DNA from: UBA4582 sp047630175
Lineage (GTDB): Bacteria; Pseudomonadota; Gammaproteobacteria; Pseudomonadales; Azotimanducaceae
NCBI GenBank assembly: GCA_047630175.1
Contig: JBLHVI010000033.1
Span: forward strand, 1-36,715
DNA length: 36,715 nt
Direction of reading: 5' to 3'
This document shows positions 16,443 through 24,206 of the stretch, in pieces; within the stretch, counting starts at the first letter, position 1; each line of letters opens with the position of its first letter. Below the pieces are notes generated by a model. It did not search any database and was not told the DNA's origin. It saw only the letters and a program-made list of their open reading frames with translations. A program made the position numbers and the translations under genes.

Positions 16443-17699
16443 CTACATTTTAAATCGGGGCAATTTCTTCGCCAGTAATTGTCCCTTCAATTGAACATAG
16501 TCAGGCAGCCCATGTTTGAAGGGCGGATAGTCCTCACCCTGGATCAACGGCGCTAAGTAGTCTCGCGCGCTATCAGTAATCCCATACCCATCACGGCTGA
16601 TATAACCACGAGGCATCTTCTTCTCGATGTTCGCCACCTTAGATAGCGGGATTTCACCAATCGACCAGCTATATTTTTTACCCTTGCCGCGAACGATCGT
16701 TGGCATCACCGCATTCTTGCCCGCAGCTGCAAAATCTACGGCTGCTCGACCAACCGCGTAGGCCTGCTCGACATCCGTTGCAGAAGCAATATGGCGCGCC
16801 GCGCGCTGCAAATAGTCCGCAACAGACCAATGACATTTGAAACCGTGCTCGAGCGTTATCATATCAACCAGTGACGGCGCTACTCCGCCTAATTGCGTAT
16901 GACCGAAGGCATCTTTGCGGCCAGCATCAGCAACAAAGCTACCATCGTCGTACTGCGCTCCTTCAGACGCAACAACGACACAGTAACCCACCTTCTTCAC
17001 GACCTTTGCCACACGTTTCAGGAACGCGGCCTTATCAAAGGCAATTTCAGGAAAAACAATAATGTGCGGCGGCGCGTCCGGCTGATCTTGTGCCAGGCCC
17101 GCAGCGGCAGCGATCCAGCCTGCGTGCCGACCCATCACCTCCAGCACAAATATTTTCGTCGAACTCTCATGCATAGACGCTACATCGAGCCCAGCCTCGC
17201 GCGTTGAGACTGCCACATATTTGGCCACAGACCCAAACCCCGGGCTGCAGTCGGTGAATGGCAAGTCGTTATCAACCGTTTTAGGTATCCCGATACACGT
17301 CACAGGGTAATCTACCGACTGGCTGTATTCAGCGATTTTATTTGCCGTATCTTGCGAATCACCACCCCCGTTATAAAAGAAGTAACCAATGTTGTGGGCC
17401 TTAAAGACAGCAATTAGACGTTCATATTCAGCTTTCGCTTCGGCGGCGGACTTCAGCTTATAACGGCAAGAACCAAACGCCCCGGCAGGCGTGTGGCGCA
17501 AACCAGCAATGGTTTTCTTGGTTTCTTTAGACGTATCGATCAGTTCTTCGCGAAGCGCACCGATAATGCCGTTCTTGCCTGCTAATACTTTACCGAACTG
17601 CTTGTTTTCTCGCGCCGCTTCGATCACCCCACACGCACTAGCGTTAATCACAGCGGTTACCCCGCCCGACTGGGCATAAAATATGTTTTTACCGGCCAT
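16443..17699 (-). CDS. pfp: Pyrophosphate-dependent 6-phosphofructokinase
   Basis: This enzyme phosphorylates fructose 6-phosphate with PPi instead of ATP, reversibly, so it can serve glycolysis and gluconeogenesis. The 418 residues show the N-terminal AQSGGVTAVINAS. GGGDSQDT (111-118) has Asp114 in the position that excludes ATP in PPi enzymes, and IPKTVDND (138-145) carries Lys140, the PPi-type marker. The substrate motif MGRHAGW is at 189-195. It appears to be of the short, Methylococcus-like class rather than the plant class. The YbdK-type gene lies only 16 bp upstream, so the two are probably one operon. The membrane pyrophosphatase gene is 1.6 kb away, which makes sense because both enzymes draw on PPi. 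Confidence 0.94.
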   Translation of the reverse strand: MAGKNIFYAQSGGVTAVINASACGVIEAARENKQFGKVLAGKNGIIGALREELIDTSKETKKTIAGLRHTPAGAFGSCRYKLKSAAEAKAEYERLIAVFKAHNIGYFFYNGGGDSQDTANKIAEYSQSVDYPVTCIGIPKTVDNDLPFTDCSPGFGSVAKYVAVSTREAGLDVASMHESSTKIFVLEVMGRHAGWIAAAAGLAQDQPDAPPHIIVFPEIAFDKAAFLKRVAKVVKKVGYCVVVASEGAQYDDGSFVADAGRKDAFGHTQLGGVAPSLVDMITLEHGFKCHWSVADYLQRAARHIASATDVEQAYAVGRAAVDFAAAGKNAVMPTIVRGKGKKYSWSIGEIPLSKVANIEKKMPRGYISRDGYGITDSARDYLAPLIQGEDYPPFKHGLPDYVQLKGQLLAKKLPRFKM

Positions 17700-17715
17700 T
17701 TATGCTCCTTTACTG

Positions 17716-18852
17716 TTAAATACCCTTGACAGTTTCGTCAATAAGCCAATCCACCACATCGTGGAGCGCCTCAGTCGATGTTCTGCCCGCCGCAATCGAC
17801 GCTTCGTGCACGCGCACTTGCTGATGAGCACTCGTGCCAGAAATCAAAATATCATTAACATGCGCCAGCTCTTCTTCGCAACCTAAGGCTGCCGCATCTT
17901 CCGCGACAAAGCCTAACAGCTCATCAAGTAATTCACGAAAGGGAATTATCTCACCCTGCGCCAGATCGATCATGCCCTCATCAAAGGAATAGCGCATCGC
18001 TCGCCACCGGTTCTCGTTAATAAGCATGCTCGCATAACGTCGCCAACGTTGGTTGCTGCGCCGCAACCGGTATAACATGCGCATCAGACAGACTGTCAGC
18101 GCCACCATACTGACGCCGTGCTGAACGTTCGTACAAACGTCCATGATCCGGGTTTCCAGCGTAGGGAATTGAGCGCTTGGGCGCAAATCCCACCAGATCC
18201 GTGAGGCGTCCTCAATTAAGCCAGCCTGTTTGAGAATACCGACATGCCTCTCGTACTCAGCATAGCTGGCGAACTGCTCTGGCAAGCCAGTTCGCGGCAA
18301 GCCCCCAAAAACCGTCAATCTATATGACTTCAAACCTGTATTCTCACCCTCCCAGAAAGGTGACGAGCAAGAAAGTGCGAGCAAATGTGGCAAAAAGTAG
18401 CTTAATTGACTCATTAAATCGATGCGTAACTCTGGGTCAGCAACCCCAACATGCACATGCATACCACAGATCAGAAGGCGTCGGGCGGTTGCCTGCATCT
18501 CTTGTGTCAGCCCAATGTATCGAGCCTTAGCGGTCTGCTTCTGTGTCATCCAGCGAGCAAACGGATGCGTTGAGACAGCTATCGGCGCATAGTTATATTG
18601 GTTACTTACCCTGGAGATAATGCCCCGTAATCGTTTGATTTCAGCTTCCGCTTGGCTCACGTCGCGACAGACCGTGGTGCCGATCTCAATCTGAGACCGC
18701 ATTAATTCAGGACTAACCTGCTCGCCACAAAGCGCTGCACATTCCCGCATCAGCTCCTCTGGCGGATCGCTCACTAGGTCGCGAGTATCCCTGTCAACCA
18801 GCAGATACTCTTCTTCAACACCCAGAGTAAACTCAGGTTCAGTTAACTTCAT
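17716..18852 (-). CDS. YbdK-type carboxylate-amine ligase (glutamate-cysteine ligase 2 fold)
   Basis: A GCS2-family ATP-dependent ligase, 378 residues (E. coli YbdK 372). E. coli YbdK has weak glutamate-cysteine ligase activity in vitro and its physiological role is not known to me. Visible signatures are the start FTLGVEEEYLLVD, SQIEIGTTVCRDVSQA, the ATP/metal-site LLICGMHVHVGVAD, SSPFWEGENTGLKSYR, and the C-terminal IWWDLRPSAQFPTLETRIMD. The start at 18852 matches the family. It runs 16 bp ahead of pfp on the same strand. Upstream, 303 bp away and divergent, is an AstE-like hydrolase. A ligase and an amide hydrolase back to back suggest a shared small-molecule substrate, which is inference only. 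Confidence 0.9.
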   Translation of the reverse strand: MKLTEPEFTLGVEEEYLLVDRDTRDLVSDPPEELMRECAALCGEQVSPELMRSQIEIGTTVCRDVSQAEAEIKRLRGIISRVSNQYNYAPIAVSTHPFARWMTQKQTAKARYIGLTQEMQATARRLLICGMHVHVGVADPELRIDLMSQLSYFLPHLLALSCSSPFWEGENTGLKSYRLTVFGGLPRTGLPEQFASYAEYERHVGILKQAGLIEDASRIWWDLRPSAQFPTLETRIMDVCTNVQHGVSMVALTVCLMRMLYRLRRSNQRWRRYASMLINENRWRAMRYSFDEGMIDLAQGEIIPFRELLDELLGFVAEDAAALGCEEELAHVNDILISGTSAHQQVRVHEASIAAGRTSTEALHDVVDWLIDETVKGI

Positions 18853-19155
18853 GAATTATCTTCCGTCTCTGCGTGTCATTTTAGCCAGTTGGATGCTTCG
18901 CTAGTCTATAATAGGCTAGCTTTTTTGTAACCGTGTACCGACAAACCGCATGAGTTGTGCTGGTTTTACGAGAATTACCTCGCCGGCCTTGTTTGTGAAG
19001 GGGTTTCTAAAGAGAGCTTGCGACTGTATCGAACCTGACGATAGCGAGCGCATATTACGAATTAATTTCTGTTAGCAACAAACACAGCTAAAAAATTGCC
19101 ATTCGGGCCTCGGCAAGCAAGCATTAAACAAGCGAATCTAAATGAATTTGATTGA
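18853..19155. other. Divergent intergenic region between the YbdK-type and AstE-like genes
   Basis: 303 bp with no supported gene. It must hold promoters for both directions. Its one striking element is the hairpin plus T-run at 18900-18926, listed separately. The rest, including the AT-rich stretch at 19055-19150 before the AstE-like start, shows no clear regulatory motif. The Shine-Dalgarno before 19156 is poor. Confidence 0.5.
18900..18926 (+). terminator. Hairpin with T6 tail, plus strand, in the divergent region
   Basis: GCTAGTCTAT / ATAGGCTAGC form a stem of up to 10 bp (one T-G pair) around a single A, realistically with a 3-5 nt loop, followed directly by TTTTTT. It has the form of a rho-independent terminator on the plus strand, yet no plus-strand gene lies upstream. 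It could be an attenuator in a leader of the AstE-like operon, or stop antisense transcription. TATAAT within it (18907-18912) may alternatively be a -10 box, but no good -35 was found. Confidence 0.5.
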
Positions 19156-20181
19156 ATGAACCAGACTCCCGAGCAAATTATTGACTGGCCTGCACCTGCC
19201 GTTAACGCGCTGGGTGATAGCCATATTGATTTTTTACGCATCCTGAAGAACCCAACTTGGATTACCGTCAAGGGCAAGGATGCCAGTCGCAGCCGCGCCA
19301 TCGTGACGCTGTTACACGGCAACGAGCCGTCGGGGCTCAAGGCGGTGCATGATTTCCTAAAAAGTGGCGAACAACCTGCCACCAATCTCGGCATTTTCGT
19401 CGCCTCTGTGAATGCGGCACTAGACCCACCGATACTTTCTCAACGGTTTCTCCCCGGCGAAGAAGACTTAAATCGCTGTTTCAATCCCCCGGTGAACACG
19501 CACCAACGCGCCTTGGCCAAAAATCTGCTACAGCAGCTACGAGACTTCGCACCAGAGGCTATAGTGGACACTCACAACACTTCAGGGCGTAGCTTGCCAT
19601 TCGCCGTCAGCATCTGCGCTGACACACTCTCGCGCCAATTAACTCAGGTTTTTACCCATCGCCTAGTGGTCATTGACCAAGCGCTGGGCACACTGATGGA
19701 ACAAAGAGAGATGAACTGCCCTGTAGTTACTATCGAGTTTGGAGGGTTCAGTGACCCAGACGCCGACGCACTCGCCACTAAAAGTCTGTACTCTTTTATC
19801 AGCACTGATCAATTATTTAGCGGCGAGTCAATGCCACTGCAGATTTTGCGTAACCCGTTACGACTTGAAATTGACCGGCGGACAACGCTACGTTATTCAA
19901 GCATGAAACAGTCGGCGGCAGATATCACTTTGTTTGATACTATAGACCAGATGAACTTCTCTCGACTGAAACCTGGCACGGCGCTGGGATGGATTACTGC
20001 TAAAGGCCTCGCGGGACTCAACGTTTTAAACGCAAAAGGCGAGGACTTAGCCTCAGTATTTTTTACCGAAGAGAATGGACTATTGATCACCTTAAAAACC
20101 ATCACCCTTTTCATGGCCACCACCGATCCTGATGCCGCACATCAAGATTGCTTACTTTACTTAACATCGGAATACAAATGA
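19156..20181 (+). CDS. AstE/aspartoacylase-like zinc carboxypeptidase-family hydrolase
   Basis: A succinylglutamate desuccinylase/aspartoacylase family metalloenzyme, predicted to cleave an N-acyl amino acid or similar amide. The 341 residues carry the zinc ligands His54 and Glu57 in LLHGNEPSG and His140 in IVDTHNTSG, and the catalytic Glu194 in VVTIEFGG. The RFLPGEEDLNRCFN substrate-binding segment is also present. A C-terminal beta-rich domain (about 235-335) is typical of the family. No ast operon genes are near, so arginine catabolism (true AstE) is unlikely and the substrate is unknown. Its stop overlaps the next start (ATGA at 20178-20181), so it is coupled to the SirB2 gene. Confidence 0.88.
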   Translation: MNQTPEQIIDWPAPAVNALGDSHIDFLRILKNPTWITVKGKDASRSRAIVTLLHGNEPSGLKAVHDFLKSGEQPATNLGIFVASVNAALDPPILSQRFLPGEEDLNRCFNPPVNTHQRALAKNLLQQLRDFAPEAIVDTHNTSGRSLPFAVSICADTLSRQLTQVFTHRLVVIDQALGTLMEQREMNCPVVTIEFGGFSDPDADALATKSLYSFISTDQLFSGESMPLQILRNPLRLEIDRRTTLRYSSMKQSAADITLFDTIDQMNFSRLKPGTALGWITAKGLAGLNVLNAKGEDLASVFFTEENGLLITLKTITLFMATTDPDAAHQDCLLYLTSEYK

Positions 20182-20567
20182 CTCTATACAGCGCAACCTA
20201 CTTTGTTCATCTGACTTGCGTCATGCTGTCAATCAGCTTCTTCCTGGTGAGGGGCGTCTGGATGCTGACCGACAGTAGCATGCTCGCGTACAAGTTCACA
20301 AAAATTGCTCCCCACGTTATCGACACCTTGCTGCTTGGCTCAGCAATTACGTTACTCTTTATAATTGGGCAATATCCGTTCATTAATCACTGGCTAACAG
20401 CCAAGCTTATCGGCTTGGTCGTTTATATTGTGTTGGGTACTATCGCCATCAAGCGAGGCAAGACGAAGGGTCAACGCAGCGTCGCACTGGTTGCCGCATT
20501 GATTACCTTCGGATATATCCTGTCTGTCGCGATCCGCCGCGACCCTATGGGGTTTCTGGGCAGTTAA
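20178..20567 (+). CDS. SirB2 family small membrane protein
   Basis: About 129 residues with four transmembrane helices (about 8-26, 45-64, 74-91, 100-118). It is recognisable as SirB2 family from LVRGVWML, the APHVIDTLLLGSAI segment (histidine within helix 2) and the AKLIGLVVYIVLGTIAIKRGKT loop-helix. Function unknown. The start is the ATG at 20178 overlapping the preceding stop; the frame also opens at 20148 inside the AstE-like gene, which is not favoured. It converges on uspA with 3 bp between the stop codons. Confidence 0.85.
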   Translation: MTLYSATYFVHLTCVMLSISFFLVRGVWMLTDSSMLAYKFTKIAPHVIDTLLLGSAITLLFIIGQYPFINHWLTAKLIGLVVYIVLGTIAIKRGKTKGQRSVALVAALITFGYILSVAIRRDPMGFLGS

Positions 20568-20570
20568 TCT

Positions 20571-21014
20571 CTATTCACCCACTCGCACAGCGAGAATATC
20601 GCAGCCAGCACCGTGCAGTACGCTATTAGCGGTAGACCCCAGCAAGAGCTTAAGACCTGACTGCCCATGGGTACCCATGACGATCAGGTCGATCGCCATT
20701 TCTTCGGCTGCCGCATGCATTTCAATTGCCGGCTTGCCTTCGCGAGTGATGCAGTTTTCAACGGCCACCCCAAGCTTTGTTCCTGTCTCAGTCATTTTTT
20801 GTTTAGCTTGCTGACGGATACTGATTTCCAGTTCAACTACTTGATTACTCCAACTCATCCCGTCCGCAGCGTAAGCGATGGCTAGAGGTTCATTCACGTG
20901 AATCAAGAACACTTCTGCTTCGTTGGCATTCGCTATCATCATGCCTTTATCGATAATCTCTTCATTGTCACCATGGAAATCGAGCGCTATTAAGATCTTT
21001 TTATACATGGGCAT
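20571..21014 (-). CDS. Universal stress protein, UspA family, ATP-binding type
   Basis: A single-domain 147-residue Usp. It begins YKKILIALDFHGDNEEII and has the ATP-binding signature in VMGTHGQSGLKLLLGSTANSV (G-x2-G-x9-G-S/T), followed by the final strand CDILAVRV. Such proteins help cells survive stress, starvation or anoxia; the specific role here is unknown. The ATG at 21014 has AAGGAAG six bases upstream; an ATG two codons later is also possible. Just upstream lies the broken uspE-like locus, so two Usp-type genes once stood side by side. I find no FNR box in its 121-bp upstream region. Confidence 0.92.
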   Translation of the reverse strand: MPMYKKILIALDFHGDNEEIIDKGMMIANANEAEVFLIHVNEPLAIAYAADGMSWSNQVVELEISIRQQAKQKMTETGTKLGVAVENCITREGKPAIEMHAAAEEMAIDLIVMGTHGQSGLKLLLGSTANSVLHGAGCDILAVRVGE

Positions 21015-21135
21015 ATTATCTTCCTTTAGTTTTTACTAGCGTATTTTGAGCCTATAAATCGATAAGAGACGCCGAATCTAGCAGCCGCACCTACCTTGTC
21101 CTCTATGATTGGACATAAGGTCAGATTATCAAATA

Positions 21136-21784
21136 TCAACCAGCCGGAGGCGGCGACTTGAACTCATCTGGCTTTATAGTCAGGACATCGCTTGTTAGGT
21201 GGCCAACAACCTTGTCCGTTGAATTACCCACGAACACACCAGACATGATGTTCCGTGAAATTGCCCCCATCACCACCGGATCGGCTGACAGTTCTTTTTC
21301 AAGTACCTGCAAACCAAATTCCGCGGCCGCTTCAACAAGGTGAACTTGATCTGCAAACAGAGAAAAATCAACAAAAAGCTTCTGTAAGGCTTGTTGATGC
21401 TCCTCTTTGGCTTGCTTGCAGCAGGAACCAGATAAAGGAATCTGACGGTAAGCGTGCACCGCATCCATGGCCTCAATAACCACCGCCTTATAACGTGAAT
21501 AACCCCAGCCCGATTGAGCCTCAACCACCAGTCCTTGCTGACGCGATGACTCAGCCATAGCCTCGAGGATTTACTTGCACTCGTCGAAATACACATCCAA
21601 ACGTCGAACAACATCTACGGCGTCAAAATAGAGGCCTTCGACAAGATCGTCAGTGTCATCGCAGGCAATCAGCAGGATCTCAATTTCAGCCAAGCAAGCT
21701 AACGCTATGATCTTATCAAGGGCAGGCTGCATTTATTGGTCAGGGGCAACGACAACAAAAAACCAGAACCTTTTTCAGTTTCAA
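21136..21784 (-). pseudogene. Decayed uspE-like tandem universal stress protein gene
   Basis: The open part (21136-21558) encodes the C-terminal end of a UspE-type protein, including VVMGAISRNIMSGVFVGNST and VLTIKPDEFKSP. Reading upstream in the same frame, a TAA at 21571-21573 interrupts sequence that is clearly domain 1. Before that comes MQPALDKIIALACLAEI and then another TAA at 21733-21735, which interrupts FFVVVAPDQ/MQPALDK, the usual UspE N-terminus (VVVDP...QPAL). A start-like TTG at 21784 (LKKVLVF) lies in another frame, joined at a T6 run. Domain 1 passes straight into VHAY of domain 2 near 21468, so about 80-90 residues seem deleted. Two in-frame stops, a probable frameshift and a deletion argue for a pseudogene. 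Confidence 0.72.
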
Positions 21785-21819
21785 TACCCAAATGACCTCA
21801 ATGCAGTCGTGACGACATG

Positions 21820-22143
21820 CTAACGCGCACAGGCGATACAGGTTTCAGTCGCCGTCAGCGCCTGCAAGCGGGCATCGGCAATACGCAGCCCACAGTGGAT
21901 ACACAGACCATATTGCCCAGTGTTGAGACGGTTCAGGGCCCGATCAATTTTTCCTAACTCTTCACGCCCGTCAGCATCCAGTGTCATCATCAACTCTCGA
22001 CCTTCCATTTCTATAGACTGCTCACCAAAATCAGCACTTACGCGCTCGTCCCTTCCATGCAAATCCTTGTGAGTTTGCTGGAGCCGAAGTAATAAATCCT
22101 GACGTTTGACCAAGAGTTGTTCGCGAGCCAGTTTTTGATCCAC
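21820..22143 (-). CDS. DksA/TraR family C4 zinc-finger protein
   Basis: A small protein of about 107 residues. A helical N-terminal part, LAREQLLVKRQDLLLRLQQT, is followed by a second helix, DADGREELGKIDRALNRL. The C4 zinc finger has CIHC (LCIHCGLRI) and CIAC (ETCIACAR). It is shorter than DksA and nearer in size to TraR-like members; whether it binds RNA polymerase is inference. I choose the GTG at 22143 because AGGAGG stands five bases before it (22149-22154). A longer frame begins with a GTG at 22176 but would place the start upstream of the predicted transcription start. The promoter carries an FNR box in an activating position. It lies between the uspE relic and nadE. Confidence 0.85.
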   Translation of the reverse strand: MDQKLAREQLLVKRQDLLLRLQQTHKDLHGRDERVSADFGEQSIEMEGRELMMTLDADGREELGKIDRALNRLNTGQYGLCIHCGLRIADARLQALTATETCIACAR

Positions 22144-22173
22144 ATCAACCTCCTGCACGGTGAGCGTACATTC

Positions 22174-22215
22174 CACTCTACTTCACTGACACTAAATGAA
22201 CTTGACCCTTATCAA
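22174..22215 (-). promoter_or_regulatory. FNR/Anr box and class II promoter of the DksA-like gene
   Basis: On the minus strand TTGAT-AAGG-GTCAA occupies 22215-22202, matching the FNR consensus TTGAT-N4-ATCAA at 9 of 10 positions. A -10-like TAGAGT lies at 22180-22175. This places the box centre about 41 bp upstream of a start site near 22167, the class II activating geometry. The transcript would have a leader of about 24 nt before the GTG at 22143, with its AGGAGG. An FNR-type regulator is encoded 3.4 kb away. Confidence 0.68.
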
Positions 22216-22311
22216 GCGACTCACCCATCGCGCTCGTCTCAAACAACGCTGTATGGAGGCCTTAACTCTCTAAAAATAGACCGCGCGTAAGCACAACATA
22301 CCGGGCTCTAG

Positions 22312-22434
22312 AATAAGGGTGGGTTAGCAGAAAATTTACTCGACGATCACGCGTTGGCGGATTTCATGGCACATAATGCATTCGACGTAGGCATTGCTGG
22401 GGGCGAACGCAATGCGAAGTCCGGTTTAAACTAA
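22312..22434 (+). other. Short open stretch without a start, possible gene remnant
   Basis: Between the divergent DksA-like promoter and the nadE 3' end, 40 sense codons on the plus strand stay open from a TAG to a TAA and read like coding sequence (for example DDHALADFMAHNAFDVGIAGG). I recognise no family and there is no good start or Shine-Dalgarno. It may be chance or a relic. Confidence 0.15.
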
Positions 22435-22442
22435 CACGTTTG

Positions 22443-24206
22443 CTAGGACCATTTCTCAACGATAGGAATGCGACGCCCTGTGCCGAAAGCGACCTTCGAG
22501 ACTTTCGTGCCCGGGCAAGTCTGACGGCGCTTGTACTCCATTCGCCCCATCAGGCTAACAATCCGGTCAAAGTCTGGTTGGGCCATCGGTTTGCTGATCC
22601 AGTCCTGCAGAATCGATGGCTCCATAGAAATTCGCGCTGACTCGTCGTTGCGTTGAGTAACCCATTCCTCGAAGCGCGCAAAAGTGCTGATATAGTCCTC
22701 GACGTAAGCCCGCACAATGGGGTCTAAAATGGCGTATGACAACAGTGAGGCTTCATCAATTTGGCCCGGTGCCAGTTCTGCGCTAGGGGGTTTGCGCCAG
22801 ATATTGTCCGGAATGCGCGAAGACTCTTGAGCAATATCCATTACCTGATATTTGAACAAATCTTTTATTGGTGCATAGCTAAAGTTCATATCGAAGTGTG
22901 TGTAATAACCGCAGGCTGATTCGGTCTTATTACCCGTCGATAAGGGCATAGCACCATAGGCATTACTGAAGTGCATAAGATAGACATCACGAATACGCGC
23001 TTGGATATTCTCGTCGGCAACTTTGGCGTATTTACCTGCAGCAAGCTTTCCCGTAACCAGATTATTGGCATCACCTTGGTGACGGCTGAACTGCTGATTT
23101 AACATCTGCACGACTGATTCGTGTTCAATCCCTACTTCATAGTCCCAGCAACCAAGCTTTGCATGCAGCTCAACAGCATCGTCGATGGAATGTTGGCTAC
23201 TAAAAACCGAAGGCATTCTAATCGCATGCACATTACTCGCGCCAAGCGCATCACAGGCAATCTGAGCCACGACGGCACTGTCTACACCACCGCTGGACGC
23301 AAGAACTAACTGAGCGAAACCTGATTTCTGTGCATAGTCGCGCAAACCTAGAACTAACAAATCGTATAGGCTAGCCGTGCGCCGAATGACATCTTCTTTG
23401 TGTTGCAACTGATACACTCGCTTGAGTTGTATTGGCGCCTTCGCAAGGTCAATCACATCAAAGCTGTCTTCAAACACCTCGGTAGCTAGGTGTAACAAAT
23501 CGCCATCCCGAACAACAAAGCTTTGACCATCAAAAACGAGTTCGTCTTGACCCCCTCGTTGATTAACATACACCACTGTCAAATCTGGTTCGGTGCCTGG
23601 ACTGATCACTTTCAGGCGCTGCCAGCACTTGTCATGGATGTAGGGCGAACTGTTTAGCGATAGGATGACGTCAACACCGGCCTCTCGGTATTGCTGCAGC
23701 GGGTTGCTATCGTAGTTATAGTCATCTGAGCCCTTGTCATTCCAAAGATCCTCACAGATTGTAATACCCACTGAACGACCGGCAATTTCTAGGCACAATA
23801 AATTCTCACCGGGCTGAAAGTAGCGTAATTCGTCGAACACATCATAAAAGGGCAAAAGCTGCTTGGCATACGTGCCTTTAATTTTTCCTTGGCAAAGTAC
23901 CGCCGCCATATTGAAGAAAGGCTTACCGGGGCCAAGATTACGATCGATGTAGCCTACAACCACGTTCAGTCGACCGGGCAATCGTGCTGTGTACATACAA
24001 ATCTCTGCCAGCATCTCCAAATTTCTATCAATAAACTCTGAGTGATAGATCAGGTCTTGGCTCAGGTAACCTGGCAGGGTTAGTTCTGGGAACACAATAA
24101 GATCACAATCCTGTTGATTTGCAAGATCAATGCCTCGGCGGACAGCGGCGGCGTTGCCAGCAAAATCTCCGGGCGTGGTATTAATCTGGCCCAGGCAGAC
24201 TTTCAC
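22443..24206 (-). CDS. nadE: Glutamine-dependent NAD+ synthetase
   Basis: This enzyme amidates deamido-NAD+ to NAD+, taking ammonia from glutamine. Of its 587 residues, the N-terminal half is a nitrilase-type glutaminase with the Glu-Lys-Cys triad visible in FPELTLPGYL, AKQLLPFYDVFDE and TICEDLWNDKG. The C-terminal half is the ATP-pyrophosphatase synthetase with the P-loop LASSGGVDSA and the PLSTGNKTE and PPSAELAPGQ motifs. It ends RRIPIVEKWS. I start it at the GTG at 24206, which overlaps the ctaA stop (GTGA). The frame continues 41 codons upstream into ctaA, giving a Cys-rich sequence unlike the family, so that extension is rejected. Confidence 0.95.
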   Translation of the reverse strand: MKVCLGQINTTPGDFAGNAAAVRRGIDLANQQDCDLIVFPELTLPGYLSQDLIYHSEFIDRNLEMLAEICMYTARLPGRLNVVVGYIDRNLGPGKPFFNMAAVLCQGKIKGTYAKQLLPFYDVFDELRYFQPGENLLCLEIAGRSVGITICEDLWNDKGSDDYNYDSNPLQQYREAGVDVILSLNSSPYIHDKCWQRLKVISPGTEPDLTVVYVNQRGGQDELVFDGQSFVVRDGDLLHLATEVFEDSFDVIDLAKAPIQLKRVYQLQHKEDVIRRTASLYDLLVLGLRDYAQKSGFAQLVLASSGGVDSAVVAQIACDALGASNVHAIRMPSVFSSQHSIDDAVELHAKLGCWDYEVGIEHESVVQMLNQQFSRHQGDANNLVTGKLAAGKYAKVADENIQARIRDVYLMHFSNAYGAMPLSTGNKTESACGYYTHFDMNFSYAPIKDLFKYQVMDIAQESSRIPDNIWRKPPSAELAPGQIDEASLLSYAILDPIVRAYVEDYISTFARFEEWVTQRNDESARISMEPSILQDWISKPMAQPDFDRIVSLMGRMEYKRRQTCPGTKVSKVAFGTGRRIPIVEKWS

